Positions 10,303 through 18,277 of a stretch of 64,000 nt of DNA are shown here, one piece after another. The stretch covers positions 112,926 to 176,925 of the forward strand of contig NZ_BOVL01000001.1 in the NCBI RefSeq assembly GCF_019972155.1. The letters run 5' to 3'. Source of the stretch: Bradyrhizobium sp. RD5-C2 (lineage in GTDB: Bacteria; Pseudomonadota; Alphaproteobacteria; Rhizobiales; Xanthobacteraceae). Positions within the stretch are counted from its first letter, which is position 1, and every line of letters begins with the position of its first letter. The position numbers were made by a program, and so were the translations under genes. The notes under the pieces were generated by a model. That model worked only from the letters and a program-made list of their open reading frames with translations, ran no database searches and was not told the DNA's origin.

Positions 10303-12090
10303 ATGCCGACCTACAAAGCCCCCGTCGAAGACGTCAGCTTCCTGTTGAACGACGTTTTCCAGATCGATCGTTATGGCAATCTTCCCGGCTTCACCGATGC
10401 GTCGGCCGATGTACGCGAGGCGATCCTCGGCGAAGCCGCCAAGCTCAGCGAGGAAGTGTTGCAGCCGCTCAATCGCACAGGCGATCTCGAAGGCTGCAAG
10501 CGCAATGACGACGGCAGCGTCACCACCCCGAAGGGCTTCAAGGACGCCTTCAAGCAGGTCGCCGAAGGCGGCTGGCTCGGCCTGTCGGCGCCGACCGAAT
10601 TCGGCGGCCAGGGCCTGCCGGTGACGCTCTCGCAGGCGGTCAACGAATTCCAGATCTCCGCCAACATGGCGTTCTCGATGTATGGCGGGCTGACCATGGG
10701 CGCGACCGCGGCACTGCTGGTGCACGGCACCCCCGAGCAGAAAAAGACCTATGTGCCGAAGATGATCGCCGGCGAGTGGACCGGCACCATGAACCTGACC
10801 GAGCCGCAGTGCGGCACCGATCTCGGCCTGCTGCGCACCAAGGCGGTGCGCCAAGCCGACGGCAGCTTCAAGATCACGGGCACCAAGATCTTCATCTCCG
10901 CCGGCGAGCATGACCTCACTGAGAACATCATCCATCTGGTGCTGGCGCGCATCGAAGGCGCGCCGGCCGGCATCAAGGGCGTTTCGCTCTTTGTTGTGCC
11001 CAAGGTGCTGGTCAATGCCGACGGCTCGCTCGGCCAGCGCAACGGCGTCACCTGCGGCTCGATCGAGCACAAGATGGGCATCCACGGCAATTCCACCTGT
11101 GTGATGAACTACGATAACGCCACCGGCTGGCTGATCGGCGAAGAGAACAAGGGCATGCAGGGCATGTTCGTGATGATGAACGAAGCCCGCCTCGGCGTCG
11201 CGGTGCAGGGCCTCGCGCAGTCCGAGGTCGCCTATCAGAACGCGGTCGCCTATGCGCGCGAGCGCCTGCAGGGCCGTTCGCTGACCGGCGTCAAGGCGGC
11301 TGACAAGCCGGCCGATCCGATCATCGTGCATCCCGACGTCCGTCGCACGCTGCTCACCATCCGCGCCTTCAACGAGGCGGCACGCGCCATGGTGGTGTGG
11401 ACCGCGCTGAAGAGCGACGTCGCGCACCGCTCCCAGGACCCGAAGGATCGTCAGGCCGCCGACGATCACATGGGGCTGATGACGCCGGTGCTGAAGGGCG
11501 TTCTGACCGACACGGGATTTGCCAACACGGTCTCCGCGCAGCAGATGTTCGGCGGCCACGGCTATATCGCCGAGCACGGCATGGAGCAGTTCGTGCGCGA
11601 TGCCCGTATCGCGATGATCTATGAGGGCGCCAACGGCATCCAGGCGCTCGACCTGGTCGGCCGCAAGCTGCCGCGCGACGGCGGCCGTGCCGCGATGGCA
11701 TTCTTCGGCGAGGTCGCGGCCTTCGCCAAGGAGCATGGCAGCGATGAGGCGATGAAGCCGTTCATCACCCCGCTCTCCACCGCGCTCGGCCATCTGCAGC
11801 AGGCCACCGGCTGGCTGATGCAGAACGCGCTGACCAAGCCCGACAATGCCGGCGCCGCCGCGACCGACTTCATGAAATTGTTCGGCCTCGTCGCGCTCGG
11901 CTACATGTGGGCGAAGATGGCCAAGGTGGCGCAGGACAAGGCCGCGGCCGGCGCGACGCCCTATCTCAACACCAAGCTCGTGACCGGCCGCTTCTTCATG
12001 GAAAGGCTGCTGCCGGAGACCGCCGTGCATCTGGCCCGGATCCAGAGCGGCAGCGCCACCACGATGGAATTGGCCGCGGAAGCGTTCTGA
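10303..12090 (+). CDS. Acyl-CoA dehydrogenase of the long (DmdC-like) type
   Basis: This is a 595-residue FAD-dependent acyl-CoA dehydrogenase with the extra C-terminal domain found in the DmdC/AidB-like branch. Visible features are the FAD-contacting MNLTEPQCGTDLGLLRTKA region, GTKIFISAGEHDL, and the catalytic glutamate E441 in YEGANGIQALDL. The start at 10303 follows GGGAG; a longer frame upstream lacks family similarity. It is first in a beta-oxidation set with a thiolase and a FadJ-like fusion. Proteins like this are often named 3-methylmercaptopropionyl-CoA dehydrogenase, but the substrate cannot be inferred here; the neighbours fit a general fatty acyl-CoA route. Confidence 0.88.
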   Translation: MPTYKAPVEDVSFLLNDVFQIDRYGNLPGFTDASADVREAILGEAAKLSEEVLQPLNRTGDLEGCKRNDDGSVTTPKGFKDAFKQVAEGGWLGLSAPTEFGGQGLPVTLSQAVNEFQISANMAFSMYGGLTMGATAALLVHGTPEQKKTYVPKMIAGEWTGTMNLTEPQCGTDLGLLRTKAVRQADGSFKITGTKIFISAGEHDLTENIIHLVLARIEGAPAGIKGVSLFVVPKVLVNADGSLGQRNGVTCGSIEHKMGIHGNSTCVMNYDNATGWLIGEENKGMQGMFVMMNEARLGVAVQGLAQSEVAYQNAVAYARERLQGRSLTGVKAADKPADPIIVHPDVRRTLLTIRAFNEAARAMVVWTALKSDVAHRSQDPKDRQAADDHMGLMTPVLKGVLTDTGFANTVSAQQMFGGHGYIAEHGMEQFVRDARIAMIYEGANGIQALDLVGRKLPRDGGRAAMAFFGEVAAFAKEHGSDEAMKPFITPLSTALGHLQQATGWLMQNALTKPDNAGAAATDFMKLFGLVALGYMWAKMAKVAQDKAAAGATPYLNTKLVTGRFFMERLLPETAVHLARIQSGSATTMELAAEAF

Positions 12091-12091
12091 A

Positions 12092-12135
12092 GCGTTTTCC
12101 AGCGAAGTGGATACCGGTTCGCGTGAAGAAAACGC
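12092..12135. repeat. 44-bp palindromic repeat, copy 1
   Basis: An interspersed element with terminal arms GCGTTTTC and GAAAACGC and a central ACCGGTT core. It begins 1 bp after the acyl-CoA dehydrogenase stop. A second copy of identical length, differing at five positions, is at 37039-37082 inside the SURF1 gene. Confidence 0.75.
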
Positions 12136-12224
12136 AAACAAGAAAGCCTTGAAAATTGCCGCCGCACCCGTGCGGCGGCTCATCCTTCCGTATATATTAT
12201 GATCCTCATATCAAGGAGGGCGTC

Positions 12225-13433
12225 ATGCCTGAGGCATACATCTACGATCACGTTCGTACCCCGCGCGGCCGCGGCAAGGCCGATGGCGCACTCCACGAGG
12301 TCACCGCGCTGGCGCTCGCCACGGTGCCGCTGAAGTCGCTCAAGGAGCGCAACAATCTGCCCGAAAACTCCGTCGACGACGTCGTGCTCGGTGTGGTCGA
12401 TCCGGTCGGCGAGGCCGGAAGCGACATCGCCCGCTTTGCCGCGCTCAAGGCCGGTCTCGGCGAGAAGGTGCCGGGCGTGCAGATCAGCCGCTTCTGCGCC
12501 TCCGGCCTCGATGCCGTGAACTTCGCCGCGGCCCAGATCATGAGCGGCCAGCATGAGCTCGTGATCGGCGGCGGCGCGGAATCGATGAGCCGCGTCGGCA
12601 TCGGCGCCTCCGGCGGCGCCTGGCCGATGGATCCCTCGATGGCGGTGCCGGCCTATTTCATGCCGCAGGGCATCTCGGCCGACCTGATCGCGACCAAATA
12701 CGGTTTTTCGCGCGATGACGTCGATGCCTACGCCGTGCAGAGCCAGCAGCGCGCGGCCAAGTCGTGGGATGAGGGCCGCTTCAACAAGTCGGTGGTGCCG
12801 GTCAAGGACATCAACGGCCTGACCATCCTCGCCAAGGACGAGCACATGCGCCCGACCACGACGATGCAGTCGCTGGCGCAGCTGCAGCCGTCCTTCGCGG
12901 CGATGGCGGCGATGGCCGGCTTCGACGCGGTGGCGATCCAGTCGCACCCCGAGGTCGAGAAGGTCAACTACGTGCATCATGCCGGCAATTCCTCCGGTAT
13001 CGTCGACGGCGCCGGCGCGGTGCTGCTCGGCAGCAAGGAGGCGGGGGCGAAACACGGCCTGAAGCCGCGGGCAAAAATCCGCGCGTTCGCCAATATCGGC
13101 TCGGAGCCCGCGATGATGCTGACCGGCCCGGTCGACGTCACCGAGAAGCTGTTCGAGCGCTCCGGCATGAACAAGTCGGACATCGACCTGTTCGAGCTCA
13201 ACGAGGCCTTCGCCTCGGTGGTGCTACGCTACATCCAGGCGTTCGACATCGACAACGCCAAGATCAACGTCAATGGCGGCGCTATCGCGCTCGGTCATCC
13301 GCTCGGGGCGACAGGCGCGATGATCCTCGGCACCGTGCTCGACGAGCTCGAGCGCACCAACAAGCAAACGGCACTGGTGACGCTGTGCATCGGCGGCGGC
13401 ATGGGCACCGCCACCATCATCGAGCGCGTGTAA
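12225..13433 (+). CDS. Acetyl-CoA C-acyltransferase (thiolase)
   Basis: A 402-residue thiolase catalysing CoA-dependent cleavage of 3-ketoacyl-CoA, the last step of beta-oxidation. The catalytic residues are visible: C91 in [13 protein letters not shown]358 in [11 protein letters not shown] and C388 in [10 protein letters not shown]. The ATG is preceded by AAGGAGG at ideal spacing. It lies between the acyl-CoA dehydrogenase and the hydratase/dehydrogenase fusion, so together they would supply a complete spiral. Thiolase II (biosynthetic) activity is possible in principle, but the context favours degradation (FadA-like). Confidence 0.92.
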   Translation: MPEAYIYDHVRTPRGRGKADGALHEVTALALATVPLKSLKERNNLPENSVDDVVLGVVDPVGEAGSDIARFAALKAGLGEKVPGVQISRFCASGLDAVNFAAAQIMSGQHELVIGGGAESMSRVGIGASGGAWPMDPSMAVPAYFMPQGISADLIATKYGFSRDDVDAYAVQSQQRAAKSWDEGRFNKSVVPVKDINGLTILAKDEHMRPTTTMQSLAQLQPSFAAMAAMAGFDAVAIQSHPEVEKVNYVHHAGNSSGIVDGAGAVLLGSKEAGAKHGLKPRAKIRAFANIGSEPAMMLTGPVDVTEKLFERSGMNKSDIDLFELNEAFASVVLRYIQAFDIDNAKINVNGGAIALGHPLGATGAMILGTVLDELERTNKQTALVTLCIGGGMGTATIIERV

Positions 13434-13445
13434 CCGAGCAGACAG

Positions 13446-13550
13446 CGTCATCCTGAGGTGCGAGGGCGAAGCCCGAGCCTCGAAGGATGGATAAATTCAC
13501 CGGGTCATCCTTCGAGGGCCTCGCAAGAGCGAGGCCACCTCAGGATGACG
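13446..13550. repeat. 105-bp palindromic (REP-like) element between thiolase and fadJ
   Basis: The outer arms CGTCATCCTGAGGTG (13446-13460) and CACCTCAGGATGACG (13536-13550) are perfectly complementary. Inner CGAAGGATG / CATCCTTCG arms extend the hairpin. It sits inside an apparent operon and could stabilise or attenuate the transcript. Confidence 0.85.
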
Positions 13551-13569
13551 GAGAGATGGGAACCGCAAC

Positions 13570-15783
13570 ATGGCTTACAAGAATTTCAAGTTCGACGTTG
13601 ACGCCGACGGCATTGCGCTGGTCACCTGGGATATCCCCGATCGTTCGATGAACGTGTTCGACGAGGTCTCGACGCAGGAGATCGGCGAGATCATCAAGCA
13701 GACGACCAGCGATGCCGCGATCAAGGGCGTCGTGATCACCTCGGCCAAGGAGGCGTTCTGCGCCGGCGCCGACCTCTCGATGCTCGAGGGCATGAACCGC
13801 AGCTACGCGCAGCTCTTCAAGGAGAAGGGCGAGGAAGCCGCGAACCAGATGCTGTTCGAGCAGAGCCGCCAGATGTCGCAGTCGTTCCGCGCGATCGAAA
13901 CCTCGGGCAAACCGTGGGTCGCCGCGATCAACGGCCTCGCGCTCGGCGGCGGCTTCGAGATCACGCTGGCCTGCCACTACCGCGTCGCGGCTGAGAACCC
14001 CAAGACCCGGCTCGGCCTGCCCGAGATCAAGGTCGGCCTGTTCCCCGGCGCCGGCGGCACCCAGCGCGTGCCGCGCCTGGTGTCGCCGCAGGACGCGATG
14101 CAATTGCTGCTCAAGGGCGAGGCGGTCAATCTGACCCGCGCCAAGGCGCTCAATCTGATTCACGCCGTGGTGCCCGCGGCTGACCTGATCAAGGCCGCGA
14201 AGGACTGGATCAAGGGCGGCGGCAAGGCCGTCGCGCCGTGGGACGAGAAGGGCTTCAAGCTGCCCGGCGGCCCCGTCTTCTCCAAGATGGGCATGCAGAT
14301 GTTCCCGGCCGGCAACGCGATCTATCGCCGCGAGACCTACGACAACTACCCGGCCGCGCGCGCCATCATGAGCTGCGTCTATGAGGGGCTGCAGTTGCCG
14401 ATCGACGCCGCGCTGCGGGTCGAGTCGCGCTACTTCACGCAGATCCTGCGCTCGAAAGAAGCGGCGGCGATGATCCGCTCGCTGTTCCTGTCGATGCAGG
14501 AGCTGAACAAGGGCGCGCGCCGCCCGGCAGGCGTGCCGCCGACCAAGGTCAAGAAGCTCGCCGTGATCGGCGCCGGCTTCATGGGCGCCAGCGTCGGCTA
14601 TGTCTCGGCGCAGGCCGGCATCGACGTCGTGCTGGTCGATCGCGATCAGGACAGCGCCGACAAGGGCAAGGGCCACGCCAAGACTGTGGTCGACGGCCTG
14701 GTCGCGAAGGGCCGGATGAAGCAGGAGGCGGGCGACGCCATCCTGGCACGTATCTCGGCCACGGCGGATTACAATGTGATCTCGGATTGCGACCTCGTCA
14801 TCGAGGCGGTGTTCGAGGACCGCAAGGTCAAGGCCGACACCTATGCCAAGGCGCAGCCGCTGCTGAAGTCGGGCGCGATCTTCGCCTCCAACACCTCGAC
14901 CCTGCCGATCAACTCGCTGGCCGAGGAATTCAAGGATCAGGGCAAGTTCATCGGCATCCACTTCTTCTCGCCGGTCGAGAAGATGATGCTGGTCGAAATC
15001 ATCCTGGGCAAGAACACCGGCGACGTCGCGCTGGCGACCGCGCTCGACTATGTGCGCGCGATCGGCAAGACGCCCATCGTTGTGAACGACTCGAGGGGTT
15101 TCTTCGCCAACCGCTGCGTGATGCGCTACATCTCCGAGGGCAACGAGATGCTGCTCGAAGGCGTGCCGCCGGCGATGATCGAGAACACCGCCAAGATGGC
15201 CGGCATGCCGGTCGGGCCGCTGTCGCTGCAGGACGAGGTCGCGCTCGATCTCGGCCTGAAGATCACCAAGGCGACCGAGGCCGATCTCGGCCCCAACGCG
15301 ATCGACCAGGCGCAGAAGAAGCTGATGGTCGAGATGGTCGAGAAGCAAGGCCGCTTCGGCCGCAAGAACGGCAAGGGCTTCTACGATTATCCCGAGAAGG
15401 GCAAGGGTCAGAAGAGCCTGTGGCCGGGACTGGCCAATCTGCAGCCCAAGCAGCTCGATCCCGATACGCTTAGCGTCGAGGAATTGAAGCAGCGCTTCCT
15501 GGTGGTGCAGGCGGTGGAAGCCGCGCGTACCGTCGAGGATCACGTCATCACCGAGGTGCGCGAGGCGGATGTCGGCTCGATCCTCGGCTTCGGCTTCGCG
15601 CCGTTCACCGGCGGTGCGCTGTCCTACATTGACTTCATGGGCACCAAGAAGTTCGTCGCGCTCTGCCACGCCTTCGAGAAGAAGTACGGCTCGCGCTTCA
15701 CGCCGCCGAAGCTGCTCGAGGAGATGGCTGCCAAGGGCGAGACCTTCTACGGCCGCTTCCCGCCGAAGAAGCAGGCGGCGTAA
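13570..15783 (+). CDS. Bifunctional enoyl-CoA hydratase / 3-hydroxyacyl-CoA dehydrogenase (FadJ/FadB-like)
   Basis: This is a 737-residue fusion. Residues of about 1-200 form an enoyl-CoA hydratase (FCAGADLSMLEG oxyanion region; LGLPEIKVGLFPGAGGTQR). Residues of about 325-500 form the NAD-binding 3-hydroxyacyl-CoA dehydrogenase domain (VIGAGFMGASVGY) with the catalytic histidine at H464 (IGIHFFSPVEKM). The C-terminal helical domain follows, including VVNDSRGFFANR. It performs the hydration and oxidation steps between the neighbouring dehydrogenase and thiolase. Length and order match the family. No frameshift or missing catalytic element is visible. Confidence 0.93.
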   Translation: MAYKNFKFDVDADGIALVTWDIPDRSMNVFDEVSTQEIGEIIKQTTSDAAIKGVVITSAKEAFCAGADLSMLEGMNRSYAQLFKEKGEEAANQMLFEQSRQMSQSFRAIETSGKPWVAAINGLALGGGFEITLACHYRVAAENPKTRLGLPEIKVGLFPGAGGTQRVPRLVSPQDAMQLLLKGEAVNLTRAKALNLIHAVVPAADLIKAAKDWIKGGGKAVAPWDEKGFKLPGGPVFSKMGMQMFPAGNAIYRRETYDNYPAARAIMSCVYEGLQLPIDAALRVESRYFTQILRSKEAAAMIRSLFLSMQELNKGARRPAGVPPTKVKKLAVIGAGFMGASVGYVSAQAGIDVVLVDRDQDSADKGKGHAKTVVDGLVAKGRMKQEAGDAILARISATADYNVISDCDLVIEAVFEDRKVKADTYAKAQPLLKSGAIFASNTSTLPINSLAEEFKDQGKFIGIHFFSPVEKMMLVEIILGKNTGDVALATALDYVRAIGKTPIVVNDSRGFFANRCVMRYISEGNEMLLEGVPPAMIENTAKMAGMPVGPLSLQDEVALDLGLKITKATEADLGPNAIDQAQKKLMVEMVEKQGRFGRKNGKGFYDYPEKGKGQKSLWPGLANLQPKQLDPDTLSVEELKQRFLVVQAVEAARTVEDHVITEVREADVGSILGFGFAPFTGGALSYIDFMGTKKFVALCHAFEKKYGSRFTPPKLLEEMAAKGETFYGRFPPKKQAA

Positions 15784-15811
15784 GCGCCGTTACGTTCTGA
15801 GCCAAATCGCG

Positions 15812-15847
15812 CAGGATCAAGCCGGTCATCGATCCGACTTGATCCTG
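15812..15847 (+). terminator. Putative terminator hairpin after the beta-oxidation operon
   Basis: CAGGATCAAG and CTTGATCCTG form a perfect 10-bp stem with a 16-nt loop about 30 bp after the fadJ-like stop. It is followed by TTGCG rather than a long T-tract, so strength is uncertain. Confidence 0.4.
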
Positions 15848-15977
15848 TTGCGTGACGGTCACGGCGGTCAAAGTCCCGCCACGCTTGCTCCCCACTGACA
15901 CCACGCTGCTGGCATCACCCTTGCTCGTCGATCGCCAGGATGATCGAAGACGACGATCAGGGTTGGGGTGTCCTGCA

Positions 15978-16175
15978 ATGCGTTCTGTGCTCAAGGAAGG
16001 TGCCGCCGAGGTCACGGGCAAGCAGTCCTTCTCGCTCTCACCGCTGCGACGAGGGAATCCGCTGCGCTTGCGGGGCAAGGGCCCTTCCTGGGCCGGCCTG
16101 CTGCTACTCGTTCTGGCCGTGGACCTTGTGCTCGCGGCGGCCGCGTGGAATGCCGTCGATCTCTTCCGCCATTGA
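15978..16175 (+). CDS. Possible small membrane protein
   Basis: A 65-residue reading frame: a basic N-terminus (residues 1-38) followed by one strongly hydrophobic segment (WAGLLLLVLAVDLVLAAAAW). No clear ribosome site precedes the ATG. Its 3' end overlaps the opposite-strand gene at 16104-16412, so probably only one of the two is real. Unrecognised; reported with low confidence. Confidence 0.3.
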   Translation: MRSVLKEGAAEVTGKQSFSLSPLRRGNPLRLRGKGPSWAGLLLLVLAVDLVLAAAAWNAVDLFRH

Positions 16176-16412
16176 GGCGTGATTATCCGGCGAGAGCACG
16201 GCGCCGGCGAGATAGGCGATCTGGTTGAACGCGAGGCAGGCGACGACGATCGGGGCGCCGGTGGCAAATGCATAGCCGTCGGACTGGAGCACGATTGCCG
16301 CCGGCACCGCGATCAGCGGCGACACCAGCATCAAGGTCCAAACCCGAAAATACAAACTGATTGCCAGCCCGACGAACGTGCTGGTCAACAAAAGCGTAAA
16401 GGCGACCGTCAC
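16104..16412 (-). CDS. Small multi-pass membrane protein of unknown function
   Basis: A 102-residue frame with a GTG start and three hydrophobic segments (residues of about 3-20, 25-43 and 51-72), ending in a polar tail. The composition looks like a genuine membrane protein, and similar short uncharacterised proteins seem common in Bradyrhizobium. The start is uncertain because an ATG two bases upstream is out of frame. Its polar C-terminus is antisense to the small frame at 15978-16175. No function can be assigned. Confidence 0.45.
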   Translation of the reverse strand: MTVAFTLLLTSTFVGLAISLYFRVWTLMLVSPLIAVPAAIVLQSDGYAFATGAPIVVACLAFNQIAYLAGAVLSPDNHASMAEEIDGIPRGRREHKVHGQNE

Positions 16413-16559
16413 ATTTTTAGACCAGTTGGAGCGGAGGGCGCGCCGCAGGTCATAGTCGGTCAGTTGGATCGCTCGAACAAGGACAGCAACGCCCTCAGTC
16501 AGAAGTACACCGACTTAATCTTAACCTGTAGAATGCGGATTAAATTGATTTGTTCCAGC
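16413..16559. other. AT-richer stretch without a gene
   Basis: This interval is visibly richer in A and T than its surroundings (for example around 16510-16550) and has no convincing coding frame. It lies beside the HlyD relic and may be remnant or acquired DNA. Confidence 0.4.
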
Positions 16560-16740
16560 GCGTGCCGAAAGTTTGTGCCGCTCATTTCTCCCTGGAGGCG
16601 CGATGCACCTGGTCGGCCAGCGCAAGACCGCCGAGGAACTCGGTCTGACCTGATCGATATCTTGCGGCGCAATATGAGTCTCCACGATCAGATTGTCCTT
16701 CGAGGGAAGTTGCGGCACCCCGGCCGTCGCGTTCGCGACA
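16560..16740 (-). pseudogene. Relic of a HlyD-family type I secretion adaptor
   Basis: On the minus strand, a short frame reads PSKDNLIVETHIAPQDIDQV and continues with RPSSSAVLR. This is the conserved C-terminal barrel segment of HlyD/type I membrane-fusion proteins, where I...V-DNLIVEA.V.PQDIDQV is a well-known pattern. Upstream in the same frame, about 20 codons away, there is a TAG stop. Downstream the frame loses similarity, and no ABC transporter or outer-membrane partner is nearby. About 60 residues of a protein normally over 400 long remain, so it is a decayed fragment. Identification rests on pattern recognition of one motif. Confidence 0.45.
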
Positions 16741-16854
16741 TGGCGAAGGCGCCGCTACGCGGAAGACGACAAACTGCTGAAAATTGTAGGTCAGGGACCG
16801 GCCGGAGATCGACTTGCCGCACGGCGATGCCGTGACCTCGTCGATCGCGCGCAG

Positions 16855-16882
16855 AAAAAAGGGCCGGATCTTGATCCGGCCC
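16855..16882 (-). terminator. Rho-independent terminator of the gst gene
   Basis: On the minus strand a 10-bp GC-rich stem (GGGCCGGATC / GATCCGGCCC, 2-nt loop) is followed directly by six T residues, about 30 bp past the gst stop codon. This is a textbook intrinsic terminator. Confidence 0.85.
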
Positions 16883-16911
16883 TTCCACATCTCATAAGCT
16901 GGCTCGAAAGC

Positions 16912-17529
16912 TCAGGCTGCCTTCAGCAGGCCTTCCTTCTTCAGCGCTTCCTGCACCTTCGGGCGCGACGCGACGCGGGCCTTGTAGGCCGTCACATTCG
17001 GCAGGCCGGAGAAGTCGAAGCCAAGGCGGTCTTGCGCCCACATCATCATGGTGAACAGGTAGCCGTCGGCGACCGTGAACTGGTTGCCCATCAGATAGTC
17101 GCGCCCGGCGAGCTGGCTCTCGACATATTTGAACTTGCCCATGGCGCGATCCTTGAAGAACGCCTTGGCGTCGTCGGCGAGCACCGGCGAGAACATCGGG
17201 CCGAGATTCTTGTGCAGCTCGGTCGTGATGTAGTTCAGCCATTCGAGCAGCTTGTAGCGCTCATTGGAGTCCCGCGCCGGTGCCAGCTTCCGGTCGGCGA
17301 CCCTGTCGGCGATCATCTGTATGATGATCGGCCCTTCGGTGACCATTTCGCCGGTATCCAGCGCCAGCGCGGGGACCTGGCCCTTCGGGTTCACAGCGAA
17401 GAAATCGTCGCCGTTTTCGAGCTTCTTGGCGCGCAGATCGACCTTGACCAGGTCGTAGGGCAGGCCAGCCTCGAGCAGAGCGATGTGGGGGGAGAGGGAG
17501 CAGGCACCGGGGGAGTAATAAAGCTTCAT
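16912..17529 (-). CDS. Glutathione S-transferase, beta-class-like
   Basis: A 205-residue protein with an N-terminal thioredoxin-fold half (MKLYYSPGACSLSPHIALLE) and a helical C-terminal half (LMGNQFTVADGYLFTM). The cysteine at position 10 and the GACSLSPHI motif mark beta-class bacterial GSTs, which use cysteine rather than tyrosine or serine to handle glutathione. The ATG at 17529 is chosen because it starts the conserved fold and has AAGGAA upstream; the frame extends 20 codons further through the operator. It is divergent from a MarR regulator and is probably induced by electrophiles. The nearby gshA makes its cofactor. Confidence 0.9.
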   Translation of the reverse strand: MKLYYSPGACSLSPHIALLEAGLPYDLVKVDLRAKKLENGDDFFAVNPKGQVPALALDTGEMVTEGPIIIQMIADRVADRKLAPARDSNERYKLLEWLNYITTELHKNLGPMFSPVLADDAKAFFKDRAMGKFKYVESQLAGRDYLMGNQFTVADGYLFTMMMWAQDRLGFDFSGLPNVTAYKARVASRPKVQEALKKEGLLKAA

Positions 17530-17570
17530 GGGGGTATTCCTTCCCTTGTTCTTGGCGTCCGGAGAGGGAT

Positions 17571-17632
17571 TGCCTACATGCACCTGCATGAAATAGTCAA
17601 GATTGATGCAGATGCATTCAGTGCGGTACAGT
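17571..17632. promoter_or_regulatory. Divergent gst and marR promoters with paired MarR-type operators
   Basis: Two copies of the inverted repeat ATGCA-NN-TGCAT lie at 17578-17589 and 17606-17617, with centres 28 bp apart. The first sits in the spacer of a minus-strand promoter for gst (TTGACT at 17595-17600, TAGGCA at 17571-17576, 18-bp spacer). The second lies in the spacer of a plus-strand promoter for marR (TTGATG at 17603-17608, TACAGT at 17627-17632, 18 bp). One repressor could thus block both promoters. Confidence 0.6.
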
Positions 17633-17659
17633 GGGTTCCGGGACCTTATGGGCTAGACG

Positions 17660-18184
17660 ATGAAACGCAAGCTATCGAGCGAGGCGACGGCCGCCTGGAT
17701 CCGCCTGATGCGGGTGCCGAGCCGGGTGCTGGACTGCGTCGAGCAGGATTTGAAGAAGGCCGGCTTCCCGCCGCTCGCCTGGTATGACGCCTTGCTCGAG
17801 CTGTCGCGCGCGCCATCGGGCGAGCTGCGCCCGGTCGAGCTCGAGCGGCAGATGCTGATCCCGCAATATTCGACGTCGCGGCTGATCGACAAGCTGGTCG
17901 ACGAGGGGCTTGCCGCCCGCCGCGAATGCAAGATCGACAAGCGCGGCCAGTTCGTCGAGATCACCGAAGCCGGTCGCGAGCTCCAGAAGAAGATGTGGAG
18001 CGCCTATTCCTCGGCGATCGACAAGCATGTCGGCTCGAAATTGTCCGATGCCGACGCGGCCAGGCTGTGTGGTCTGCTCGACCGTCTCGGCTGCTCCTGC
18101 GGCGACGCCAAGAGCGACGCCAAGGTCGATGCGAAGAGCGATACCAAGGCCGCGCCGCCGCGAGACGGCGTGCCAGCCCGATGA
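17660..18184 (+). CDS. MarR-family transcriptional regulator
   Basis: A 174-residue protein with the MarR winged-helix core: VELERQMLIPQYSTSRLIDKL is the DNA-reading helix, EGLAARRECKIDKRGQFVEIT forms the wing, and flanking helices form the dimer. Two cysteines (CSC near residue 145) precede a lysine/aspartate-rich low-complexity tail. It is divergent from gst, with matching operators in both promoters, so autorepression and control of gst are likely. Cysteine-based sensing of electrophiles or oxidants is possible but not shown. No strong ribosome site is seen before its ATG. Confidence 0.88.
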   Translation: MKRKLSSEATAAWIRLMRVPSRVLDCVEQDLKKAGFPPLAWYDALLELSRAPSGELRPVELERQMLIPQYSTSRLIDKLVDEGLAARRECKIDKRGQFVEITEAGRELQKKMWSAYSSAIDKHVGSKLSDADAARLCGLLDRLGCSCGDAKSDAKVDAKSDTKAAPPRDGVPAR

Positions 18185-18277
18185 TAGTCCTGATCCCATC
18201 ATCCGCGGCCGTTGTGGCCCGCGGATGTCCCTGCCACCGCGCGCCTTCGATCGAAGCGCCCTTGAGTTGGATTTTCT

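Noticed and set aside
13540..15669. 709-residue minus-strand frame opposite the fadJ-like gene
   Set aside because: It is antisense to a clear coding gene; its composition is the Arg/His/Asp-rich pattern produced by reading GC-rich codons in reverse, with no family similarity.
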